Assembly (NCBI GenBank): GCA_036746315.1
Contig: DAIOEK010000037.1
Span: 1-30,193, forward strand
DNA from: DAIOEK01 sp036746315
GTDB lineage: Bacteria; Chloroflexota; Anaerolineae; Anaerolineales; Anaerolineaceae
Direction: 5' to 3'
DNA length: 30,193 nucleotides
How positions within the stretch are numbered: the first letter of the stretch is position 1; each line of letters starts with the position of its first letter. The notes beneath the pieces are model-generated. The model did not search any database. It was not told the origin of the DNA and saw only the letters and a list, made by a program, of their open reading frames with translations. Shown here piece by piece: positions 23,386 to 30,193 of the stretch. The translations under genes and the position numbers were made by a program.

Positions 23386-24483
23386 ATGTTGGAAAGTCTG
23401 GGCAGGATCAGTCGGTCGGTTCAACGGTCGCGGGCGGTCAGCTACTTGCTGGTGATGCTCATCAGCTTCGCTTTATCGGTAACGGCAACGCGCCTCTTCC
23501 TGAATCTAACCGGATTCCCGCAGTTGGGCGGTGGCAACCTTCATCTTGCTCACGTTCTCTGGGGTGGTTTGCTGCTATATATTGCTGCCGTGCTCCCCTT
23601 GCAATTTGCCAATCGTTGGGTATACACATTAAGCGCTGTGCTTACCGGTCTGGGTATGGGCCTCTTTATGGATGAAGTGGGTAAATTCATCACCAGTAAC
23701 AACGACTACTTTTACCCGCCCGCTGCTCCCATCATCTACTCGTTTTTTATTATTGCTTCCATCCTGTATTTGCAGGCAAAAAAGAATACCTTCATCAGTG
23801 ACCGGGCTGCCCTGTACCATGTATTCGATCAGATGGAAGAGATTCTGGAGCACGAACTTGACGCTGAAGAAAAAGCTGAGTTGGTGACTTCGCTTTCCAA
23901 TATCCGCGACAATTCAAAAGACTCCGCGTATCAACACCTTGCTGCCGAACTGCTACAGTTTGTTAAATCGGAAAAAGTGATCACGATCACGCGTAAGCAA
24001 TATTTTACCGATCGCATTTACCGGTTTTTTCAGAAGCTTTGGGAAAAGATTTTTACGAAAAAGAGCTCTTATCTCTTGATTACCGTTTCCATGTTCGTGT
24101 TATCGATGATCTTGTTCGTCTACCCGTTTCGTTTCTTCTGGTCGATCAATTCTGTGGAGACACTTGTCGCAGTGATCGAGCCCTATCTCCGGTCACAGAT
24201 CATCACGCCCGCCACAGGTTTGGATTGGCTTGCCGCCCGTGTAATTCTGGAAGCGCTGATTGGTATCATCCTCTTGGTGGCAGGCATTCTGCTGCTGTTC
24301 AAAAAGGAAAATCTCGGCATGTCTTTAGCCTACCTGGGCATGATCCTGCTGATTACCACCCTGAATTTGCTCATCTTCTATTATGAACAGTTTTCATCCA
24401 TTGGATTGGCAACTGCGCATATTCTAATTCTTTTGTTCATCATTCAATATCGAAATCACTATCTCTTCCCCACCATAGCTTGA
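23386..24483 (+). CDS. Integral membrane protein of unknown function, about eight helices
   Basis: 365 residues. Four helices come in the N-terminal part (about 18-40, 53-74, 79-97 and 115-130), then a soluble, charged central segment (about 131-235, rich in Glu/Lys helices), then four helices to the C-terminus. The most conserved-looking stretch is TGLGMGLFMDEVGKFIT followed by NNDYFYPPAAP (about 87-115). D96, E97 and K100 at the end of helix 3 look functionally placed, as they sit within the membrane boundary. I recognise this as a widespread uncharacterised type but can name no activity. ATG 23386 follows an extended -10 at once and has no ribosome site. The frame is open upstream through the tRNA, which cannot be coding. 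The FmdB gene starts 7 bases after its stop. Confidence 0.8.
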   Translation: MLESLGRISRSVQRSRAVSYLLVMLISFALSVTATRLFLNLTGFPQLGGGNLHLAHVLWGGLLLYIAAVLPLQFANRWVYTLSAVLTGLGMGLFMDEVGKFITSNNDYFYPPAAPIIYSFFIIASILYLQAKKNTFISDRAALYHVFDQMEEILEHELDAEEKAELVTSLSNIRDNSKDSAYQHLAAELLQFVKSEKVITITRKQYFTDRIYRFFQKLWEKIFTKKSSYLLITVSMFVLSMILFVYPFRFFWSINSVETLVAVIEPYLRSQIITPATGLDWLAARVILEALIGIILLVAGILLLFKKENLGMSLAYLGMILLITTLNLLIFYYEQFSSIGLATAHILILLFIIQYRNHYLFPTIA

Positions 24484-24490
24484 GGAACTT

Positions 24491-24718
24491 ATGCCCATTT
24501 ACGAATATCAATGCAACGAATGCGGGCGCCGTTTTGAGGCGATCAGGCCAATAGCACAGGCAGATCAACCAATGGAATGCAGCAATTGCGGCCATACGCA
24601 AACCTCGCGGATGCTGACCACCTGTTTTTGTCGCTCTTCTGGTGAAACAGCCTCCGCCCGATCAGGCGGAGGCTGTGCAGGATGCAGCGGAAAAAGTTGT
24701 AGCTCTTGCGGTCACTGA
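24491..24718 (+). CDS. FmdB-type zinc-ribbon protein
   Basis: 75-residue member of the FmdB/CxxC_CxxC_SSSS family. The N-terminus MPIYEYQCNECGRRFE and the second pair CSNCG form one zinc ribbon. The family is often labelled a putative regulator of formamidase, but its function is unknown. The tail is Gly/Ser/Cys-rich (GGGCAGC, SGKSCSSCGH), usual for one branch of the family. Part of the tail is encoded by a perfect 12-bp inverted repeat (24647-24676). It follows the membrane-protein gene by 7 bases and its stop is 2 bases from the stop of the convergent MFS gene. Confidence 0.85.
   Translation: MPIYEYQCNECGRRFEAIRPIAQADQPMECSNCGHTQTSRMLTTCFCRSSGETASARSGGGCAGCSGKSCSSCGH
24647..24676 (-). terminator. 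GC-rich hairpin in the fmdB 3' end, candidate terminator for the MFS transcript
   Basis: Perfect 12-bp arms ACAGCCTCCGCC (24647-24658) and GGCGGAGGCTGT (24665-24676) around a 6-base loop. On the - strand it begins 45 bases past the MFS stop and is followed by TTTC. There is no long T-run. It also encodes fmdB residues. Termination is inferred from position. Confidence 0.4.
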
Positions 24719-24720
24719 TA

Positions 24721-26049
24721 CTATACAGGCACCGCTGGGTTCTTTACGTTTTCGGCTCGTTCAGCCAGCGTATCGCGCAGCGATTTGATATCTTTTTCCA
24801 CGAACAGCAGTGCGCCCAGGTAAAGGAAAAAGCACAATACCCATGCAGTAATACAAACCACCATAATGGCAGTCTGTTTGCTGCCTGTGGATAGTGCGAT
24901 TGCACCGGCAATGGTGGGTGCTAATGCCGCACCGCTGTTCTCCACAAAATACTCCACTGCCTGGGCGGAACTGCGCACTTCCGGCAGGGAAATATCGAAC
25001 ACGGTTGAAATAACATTGGGCGATGAGAATGGCATAAATAACGCCGTCAGGCTCATCAGAATAAAGAAAGTCGTTCTGTTCTCAACCGGCGTCAGCAGGG
25101 CAAAGAAAAGGAAGATTGCACCCAAAATGACACCTGCACTTGAAACCAGTATTCTCCCCTTCAAGGTACGCTTGAACAGCCAATCGCCCAGCGCTCCACC
25201 TACGAAATAACCGCCCGCGAGGATCAATACAATGGGTGCCATGGTCATCAAGACCGAATCGTTGTCATAACCGCGTTCTGTCATCAGGTAACCGAAGAAG
25301 AAGAAAGTGATCACATTCCACGGGAAGACCCCCGCAAACCCCTGTAAAAAAACGAACCACATGGTCCTTTTCTTCATGGCGTCCTTCAAGGATGCCCAGC
25401 TAAACCTGAACTGCCCGAAATCTTCCATCCCCTGAAATTCCGGTTCCGCTTGCCCGCGCGGGATTTCACGGATGCCGAAGAAGATTACAACCGCCATCAC
25501 AAGTCCCAGTGAACCGGTGATGATGAAAACCATCCGCCATCCATCCATTCCGGGGATCACATTCGCCAGTAATGGAGCGACCATCAGCGCCAGGATCATC
25601 CCCAGCAGGTAGCCGATTGGTTGGGTTAATTGCAATATCCCATACACCCGCCCGCGGATTTTGGGTCCGAAGTAGTCGGCAACCAGGCTATACAAACCCG
25701 GATAGGCAGAGTCATCGATGCCGGTGGAAGACCGGGTGAATAAGAACCCGGTATAGGTGCGCACCACGGAACTCAGCCAGGTCGTTGCACCCCAGATAAA
25801 CGAAGCCAGCGCCAGCAGTTTGGCGCGTGAATATCGGTCATACAGATATCCCCAGATCGGGTAAAGAATGGTGCCGACGATCAATGCCCCGGAGTTGATC
25901 AACCCCCATTGGAAGTCGTTCAAGTTGAATGATTCACTGATGGGAAGCTGCAATGAACCGATCATCAGTTTATCAGTCTGGTGAAGCAGCATGAATAAAG
26001 AAAAAACGATAACAACAAATACGGGATAGAACTTACCGGGCTTTTTCAT
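24721..26049 (-). CDS. Major facilitator superfamily transporter
   Basis: 442-residue MFS permease with 12 predicted helices in two halves separated by a charged cytoplasmic loop (around REIPRGQAEPEFQGMEDFGQ). The helix 2-3 loop carries a motif-A-like GYLYDRYSRAKLL. The first helix contains HQTDKLMIGSLQLPI, a TDK/DR-type start seen in spinster-like and anion-symporter MFS members. The substrate is unknown. It lies 19 bases downstream of a PIG-L deacetylase on the same strand, so they are probably co-transcribed and may handle the same amino-sugar compound; that is inference. The last 20 residues are charged and cytoplasmic. AAAGGGA precedes ATG 26049. Confidence 0.88.
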   Translation of the reverse strand: MKKPGKFYPVFVVIVFSLFMLLHQTDKLMIGSLQLPISESFNLNDFQWGLINSGALIVGTILYPIWGYLYDRYSRAKLLALASFIWGATTWLSSVVRTYTGFLFTRSSTGIDDSAYPGLYSLVADYFGPKIRGRVYGILQLTQPIGYLLGMILALMVAPLLANVIPGMDGWRMVFIITGSLGLVMAVVIFFGIREIPRGQAEPEFQGMEDFGQFRFSWASLKDAMKKRTMWFVFLQGFAGVFPWNVITFFFFGYLMTERGYDNDSVLMTMAPIVLILAGGYFVGGALGDWLFKRTLKGRILVSSAGVILGAIFLFFALLTPVENRTTFFILMSLTALFMPFSSPNVISTVFDISLPEVRSSAQAVEYFVENSGAALAPTIAGAIALSTGSKQTAIMVVCITAWVLCFFLYLGALLFVEKDIKSLRDTLAERAENVKNPAVPV

Positions 26050-26068
26050 ATGCAGTTCCCTTTTTGAA

Positions 26069-26869
26069 TTAAGAATGATTTGCCTGTAACAGTGCTTCTA
26101 TTTCCGGGTGGAACCTGGAATATCGGTAACCTTCACCATATTGCACTCCTGCCGTCTTTCCGATTTCGCTCATCTGCATTGTCATCGCGAACGCAAGCAG
26201 GTTAAATGGATCGCCATCCATGCCGGCCGGCATCACCTCAGCGGATAGTCCCGCCGTTTCCGCCTGCATCAACACATCCGCCACCAGGAATTCCACCTGG
26301 CTTTGGTGTCGCTGCATTGCCTGTAGTTTCTTTTCTACAAACTCTGTCACATCGATAACCCGGTTTATTCTGCCTGGTTCTTCCGTGTAAAGATATTTTT
26401 CGATAATGTAATGCGGTTCCAGTCCCTCCGCCAGATGAGCAGGGAATACGTTTGGCAGTTGGGCAAAATTAATTGCATCCGATGCCGCCATCGCCAGGTA
26501 CCGATGGTCGGGATGGACCTGATCTTTTTGAAAAGCGTCCTCTGCAATAACAACCGCCGGCTTGTACTCTCGGATTTTTCGCACCAACTGTTCCCGCAAT
26601 ACTTCGGGAGCAGTATGATCTAGCTCGAAGTCGGCGTACCCCAGGAACTCCACGCTGGCGCCCATAAACTTGGCCGCTTCAATCGCCTCCTGGCGCCGCA
26701 GGTCAGCAAGCACCAGCGGTGGATGGTCGTAACTGCCGCAGCGTCCATCCGTTGCGGTAACGTAGTGCACCTCACAGCCTTCCGCTATACACTTCGCAAT
26801 CAGTCCCCCGGCATGGTATTCTGCGTCATCGGGATGGGGAACGATTACCAGCACACGCTTCGTTGTCAT
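26069..26869 (-). CDS. PIG-L family zinc N-deacetylase (second copy)
   Basis: 266-residue LmbE/PIG-L protein, unlike the shorter one at 11735. The zinc and catalytic motif is PHPDDAEYHAGG near the N-terminus; the later His ligand is in QVHPDHR. Between them lies TDGRCGSYDHPP, and the C-terminal part (QYGEGYRYSR) matches sugar-deacetylase members. ATG 26869 has TGGAGC upstream; an in-frame ATG 26908 lies over the promoter. It is cytoplasmic, with no signal peptide. The substrate is unknown; the downstream MFS gene suggests an imported or exported small molecule. Confidence 0.88.
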   Translation of the reverse strand: MTTKRVLVIVPHPDDAEYHAGGLIAKCIAEGCEVHYVTATDGRCGSYDHPPLVLADLRRQEAIEAAKFMGASVEFLGYADFELDHTAPEVLREQLVRKIREYKPAVVIAEDAFQKDQVHPDHRYLAMAASDAINFAQLPNVFPAHLAEGLEPHYIIEKYLYTEEPGRINRVIDVTEFVEKKLQAMQRHQSQVEFLVADVLMQAETAGLSAEVMPAGMDGDPFNLLAFAMTMQMSEIGKTAGVQYGEGYRYSRFHPEIEALLQANHS

Positions 26870-26895
26870 AGAATGCTCCAAAAGGGAATATGAAA

Positions 26896-26924
26896 AGTAT
26901 AAACGCATTTATTCCCCTCTGCAA
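26896..26924 (-). promoter_or_regulatory. Promoter of the PIG-L/MFS operon
   Basis: On the - strand: TTGCAG (26924-26919), 17-base spacer, TATACT (26901-26896). It leaves a leader of about 20 bases with TGGAGC before ATG 26869. Confidence 0.6.
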
Positions 26925-26941
26925 ATAACTTAACTCCTGTA

Positions 26942-26970
26942 TTTTCAGAAAATTTCAGGAAGTGTATAAT
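26942..26970 (+). promoter_or_regulatory. Promoter of the helicase/exonuclease operon, near-leaderless
   Basis: TTTTCA (26942-26947), 17-base spacer, perfect TATAAT (26965-26970). Only 10 bases separate the -10 box from ATG 26981 and none resembles a ribosome site, so the mRNA would be leaderless or carry a few bases. Confidence 0.6.
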
Positions 26971-26980
26971 AACCGAACAT

Positions 26981-29497
26981 ATGAGCGGTAATTCACTGGA
27001 TATTTTACAGTCTGGCAATTGGCAATTCCATGAAAAGAGCCTGGGAAATTTCGTCTATCTCACCTCTCTGCCCGCCAGAGATGCACAGTTTGTCGACCTG
27101 CCGGATGATCTCCCCATTGAACTTCGCACCACATTGCGCAAATCTGGTATAGATCGCCTGTACGCACATCAAGAGCTTGCCTGGCGGTTTTACCGCTCTC
27201 ATAAGGATCAGGTGATCGTAACCGGCACAGCCAGCGGTAAATCACTCTGCTACCAATTAGCCGCACTGGATGGCGCGCTTTCTGCGCATAATGCAAAGGC
27301 TCTTTTCATTTTTCCCACCAAGGCACTTGCACAGGACCAACTGGCTTCCATGAATGCGCTGGTTGCTGCACTGCCGGAGAATGTGCAGCCACTCGTCCAT
27401 CCTTTCGTGTACGATGGCGATACCCCCTCCGGCAAGCGTAAGGTGGTCCGCGAGCAGGCAAATCTGCTCATCACCAACCCGGATATGCTCCACCTGGGCA
27501 TTCTGCCCCGTCATAACAACTGGGCGGATTTCTTCGCCAACCTCAAGCTGGTGGTTCTGGATGAAATTCACATTTACCGCGGTGTTTTCGGATCCCACAT
27601 CGCCAACGTCATTCGCCGGTTGAATCGCATTTGCGAGTACTACGGCAGCCATCCCGTTTTCGTTCTGACTTCCGCCACCATCGCCAATGCCGCTGAACAT
27701 GCCCGTGCGTTATTGGATGTTGCGTCAATCGAAACTGTGGCGCTGGATAGGTCGGCAAAGGGGGAGCGCATCTTCGGCATCTACAATCCGCCCATCGTCA
27801 ATCAGGAATTGGGGCTGCGCAATAGTGTACTCTTTGAAAGTCTTGAACTCTTGCAGCCTCTGATCGCTTCCGGATTGCAGACCATCGCCTTTGGACGTTC
27901 CCGCAAGACGGTTGAGCTGATTTTTCATTATTTTCGCCGCTATTATCCGCAGCTTGCCGCGCACGTGGCCACCTATCGCGCCGGATATTTGCCTGCTACA
28001 CGTCGCGCCATCGAGGCAAGTTTACGTAATGGCGCAACCAAAGGGGTCATTACCACCAACGCACTCGAGTTGGGCATCGATATCGGTTCGATGGATGCCT
28101 CTATCTCTGTGGGGTACCCTGGTTCGATTGCCTCTACTGTTCAGCAGATGGGGCGTGCCGGTCGCCAAAGCCGCACAGCCCTTTCCATCCTGATGGCAGC
28201 CAGCAATCCGCTGGATCAATATCTCGCAGCCCATCCCGAATATTTTTTAAGCCTGTCGCCCGAAAAAGCCTATGTTGATCCCGATCATCTCCTCATCCTG
28301 CTCCAGCATTTGCTGTGCGCCGCCTATGAACTGCCCTTCACCCGTCCATATCGGTTTGGCAGCCTGGATGAGGAAAGTATCCTGCAATTTTTGCTGTATT
28401 TCACCACGCAGAATAACCTGGTCCAGCGCGATCAATCCTTTTACTGGTCGTCCTCGAATTACCCTGCCCGGGATTCTTCGCTCCGCAATGCTTCCGGGGA
28501 TGTTGTTCTTTTGCGCACCGAAGACAATACCATCGGCACTGTGGATTTGAGCAGCGCATATTGGATGGTCCATCCGGGTGCCGTCTATTTTCACCAGGGC
28601 GACACCTATCTGGTAGAGAATCTTGACCTGGAACATCGCTTTGCCGTGCTTAAGGTCTGCAATGAAGATTACCAGACCCAACCGCAGAAGACGCTCGAGA
28701 TCATCACCAGGGAACATCTGGATGAGCGCTTCAAATCGTCCGGCATGCTCAGTTTCGACAGGCTGCAGGTCAATTCTCAGGTGACCGGCTTCAAACGCAT
28801 CAAGCTCTTTACTCATGAGGTGTTGGATACCCACACCCTGGATATGCCCGTAACTGAACTTTCGACCGTAGGCATGTCGCATGTGATCGACCATGCAGAG
28901 ATAGACGTCCTGCGCCAGAAAGGCTTATGGTTGAGCGATGCGAACGACTATGGTCCCTTTTGGCCGCAAATCCGCGACACTGTCAGGGCAAGGGATCAGT
29001 TCCGCTGTCGAAATTGTGGTGTACGTGAAAAGGAGCAACACCATCATGTGCACCACATGGCCCCTTTCAAGTTGTTTGCCAATGCAGAAGCCGCCAATCA
29101 ATTGGACAACTTGGTCACCTTGTGCTCTGCCTGTCACCGGGATGCCGAGACCGCCGTCCGTGTGCGTTCGGGTATTGCCGGGGTGGCTTTCGCTGTTCGT
29201 TCCCTCGCCCCCCTGTTTTTGATGTGCGACGCTTCGGATATTGAGATCGTCTGTGATCCTCGCTCGGCAAACTTTGATGGGCGCCCCGCGGTCATTCTCT
29301 ACGATACGATTCCCGGCGGCATCGGTCTGGCGCGCGGAGCCTTTGAACGCTGGGATGAAATTCTCGCTTCCGCTCGCGAGGTCATCAGCAGCTGCACCTG
29401 CACCACCGGATGTCCCTCCTGTGTCGGACCTGCCGGTGAGGAAGGTTATGGCGGCAAGCAGGAAGCGCTTGCCCTCTTGGAAAGTATGCTGCGATGA
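26981..29497 (+). CDS. MrfA/YprA-like DEAD/DEAH-box helicase with inserted HNH nuclease domain
   Basis: 838-residue superfamily 2 helicase. The motor motifs are intact: Walker A TGTASGKS (K87), DEIH (194-197), SAT (231-233), TTNALELGIDIG, and QQMGRAGR (388-395). The C-terminal region matches the MrfA/DUF1998 type, with SLAPLFLMCDASDIE, LYDTIPGGIGLA and the four zinc cysteines C805, C807, C811 and C814 (CTCTTGCPSCVGP). B. subtilis MrfA, 749 residues, works with nuclease MrfB in mitomycin-adduct repair. Unusually, residues about 665-722 form an HNH module: C676/C679, H691/H692 in HHVHHMAPF, N710 in DNLVTLC, and C715/C718/H719. It lies directly before the zinc region, adding most of the extra length. 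Its stop overlaps the next gene (ATGA). Confidence 0.88.
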   Translation: MSGNSLDILQSGNWQFHEKSLGNFVYLTSLPARDAQFVDLPDDLPIELRTTLRKSGIDRLYAHQELAWRFYRSHKDQVIVTGTASGKSLCYQLAALDGALSAHNAKALFIFPTKALAQDQLASMNALVAALPENVQPLVHPFVYDGDTPSGKRKVVREQANLLITNPDMLHLGILPRHNNWADFFANLKLVVLDEIHIYRGVFGSHIANVIRRLNRICEYYGSHPVFVLTSATIANAAEHARALLDVASIETVALDRSAKGERIFGIYNPPIVNQELGLRNSVLFESLELLQPLIASGLQTIAFGRSRKTVELIFHYFRRYYPQLAAHVATYRAGYLPATRRAIEASLRNGATKGVITTNALELGIDIGSMDASISVGYPGSIASTVQQMGRAGRQSRTALSILMAASNPLDQYLAAHPEYFLSLSPEKAYVDPDHLLILLQHLLCAAYELPFTRPYRFGSLDEESILQFLLYFTTQNNLVQRDQSFYWSSSNYPARDSSLRNASGDVVLLRTEDNTIGTVDLSSAYWMVHPGAVYFHQGDTYLVENLDLEHRFAVLKVCNEDYQTQPQKTLEIITREHLDERFKSSGMLSFDRLQVNSQVTGFKRIKLFTHEVLDTHTLDMPVTELSTVGMSHVIDHAEIDVLRQKGLWLSDANDYGPFWPQIRDTVRARDQFRCRNCGVREKEQHHHVHHMAPFKLFANAEAANQLDNLVTLCSACHRDAETAVRVRSGIAGVAFAVRSLAPLFLMCDASDIEIVCDPRSANFDGRPAVILYDTIPGGIGLARGAFERWDEILASAREVISSCTCTTGCPSCVGPAGEEGYGGKQEALALLESMLR

Positions 29498-30193
29498 TGG
29501 ATGACAACTTTCTCAAAAAGCTTGGCGAGTTGGGCGTAACGGTTGGGATCAACGATCTGCATCTCAAGCCCCGCGCTGTTTCCGATACCCAAAAGTTACA
29601 GCAGCTTTTGGGTGGGTATGAATTCTCCAATATGTTCGGTTCCTCCTACCGTGTGGATAAGTCTGCCGGTCAGCCGTATACGCATGGCAGAATTCCCCTC
29701 GATGTTCATCACCCGGTCGGTTGGGTGGCAAAGTTGCAAAATCTGCCCACACTAATCGAAACACCTCTCGATCAAATTTTATATTTGGATATTGAAACCA
29801 CCAGCCTCTCGAACGCGTCCGGCACCCTTCCTTTCCTGATCGGACTGTGCCGGGTTACCGGAGACCAACTCACCACCATGCAGCTTTTTATGCGTTCACC
29901 GGAAGAGGAAAAAGCCGCGCTGGCGGAATTGATTCGTCTGGTGGAGGCGGCGGATGCTTTGGTCACCTATAATGGGGCCAGCTTCGATCTGGAAATTCTT
30001 CGTTCCCGCCTGCGCTATCATCGGCTGCCCGATCCGTTTTCACCGCACAAACACTTGGACTTGTTACACGTCACCCGCAAGTTGTGGAAGAATACGCTTC
30101 CGAGCCGCTCGCTGGGTTACATTGAAATGAGCCTGCTGGGCGTCGCCCGCCGGGAGATCGAGATCCCCGGTAGTCAAATTCCCCAGTTGTATT
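29494..30193 (+). CDS. MrfB/YprB-like DEDD-type (RNase H-fold) exonuclease, 5' part
   Basis: The first 233 residues of a protein that runs past the window end. A DnaQ/RNase-H-like exonuclease core is visible: YLDIETTSL (first acidic pair D, E), VTYNGASFDLEIL (second Asp), and HLDLLHVTRKLW with RSLGYIE, the pattern of YprB/MrfB proteins. About 95 residues precede the core and are not assigned. ATG 29494 overlaps the helicase stop by 4 bases (ATGA), so the two are translationally coupled and likely form a helicase-nuclease pair as MrfA-MrfB do in B. subtilis. The third and fourth catalytic acids may lie in or beyond the visible part. A second in-frame ATG follows immediately. Confidence 0.87.
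   Translation, partial: MMDDNFLKKLGELGVTVGINDLHLKPRAVSDTQKLQQLLGGYEFSNMFGSSYRVDKSAGQPYTHGRIPLDVHHPVGWVAKLQNLPTLIETPLDQILYLDIETTSLSNASGTLPFLIGLCRVTGDQLTTMQLFMRSPEEEKAALAELIRLVEAADALVTYNGASFDLEILRSRLRYHRLPDPFSPHKHLDLLHVTRKLWKNTLPSRSLGYIEMSLLGVARREIEIPGSQIPQLY

Noticed and set aside
28247..28894. Open frame of 215 codons on the - strand inside the helicase gene
   Set aside because: The + strand protein is a clear family member across this region; the antisense translation shows no domain.
1..30193. CRISPR array, insertion sequence, integrase or prophage
   Set aside because: No regularly spaced direct repeats and no transposase, integrase or phage structural gene were found by reading both strands.

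Overview
The window looks like a chromosomal stretch from an anaerobic, mid-GC bacterium, most likely of the Chloroflexota (Anaerolineae-like). That placement is an inference from gene content and protein style: a NAD-coupled [NiFe] hydrogenase with a NuoG-like diaphorase subunit, a SUF system with SufU and a SufR-type regulator, and two PIG-L deacetylases. No rRNA or other decisive marker is present. I see no transposase, integrase, prophage gene or CRISPR array; coding is dense and operons are tight.

Region 1 (1-10842, + strand) is one hydrogenase cassette. It holds the 3' end of hoxF, a long HoxU/NuoG hybrid, hoxY, hoxH and the endopeptidase hoxW, then the full maturation set in the order hypA-hypB-hypF-hypC-hypD-hypE. 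The enzyme would couple H2 to NAD(H). HypF and HypE make cyanide ligands, HypC and HypD assemble Fe(CN)2CO, HypA and HypB insert nickel, and HoxW trims the HoxH C-terminus. A strong hairpin separates hoxH from hoxW.

Region 2 (10849-12367, + strand) is a two-gene unit, a SAM methyltransferase and a PIG-L deacetylase. Its candidate promoter has a -35 box inside a perfect 13-bp inverted repeat.

Region 3 (12370-19400) is an iron-sulfur assembly locus. On the - strand lie sufC-sufB-sufD, an unknown 98-residue protein, sufS, sufU and a Rieske ferredoxin. A SufR-like regulator and a MIP18/SufT-like protein run divergently. The two promoters stand back to back around an imperfect 30-bp dyad that is a good operator candidate.

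Region 4 (19408-26869) is housekeeping and mixed: an SCP2-domain protein, a CorA-type transporter, ribosomal protein L25/CTC, a Nudix CoA-pyrophosphatase-like protein, TrmI tRNA methyltransferase, a CAU-anticodon tRNA with its own promoter and terminator, an eight-helix membrane protein of unknown function, an FmdB-type zinc ribbon, and an MFS transporter paired with a second PIG-L deacetylase.

Region 5 (26981-30193, + strand) is a two-gene DNA-repair-like unit: a MrfA/YprA-type DEAD/DEAH helicase and a MrfB/YprB-type DEDD exonuclease that runs off the window. The helicase carries an intact HNH nuclease motif set inserted just before its C-terminal zinc-binding region. This is the observation I would follow up first.
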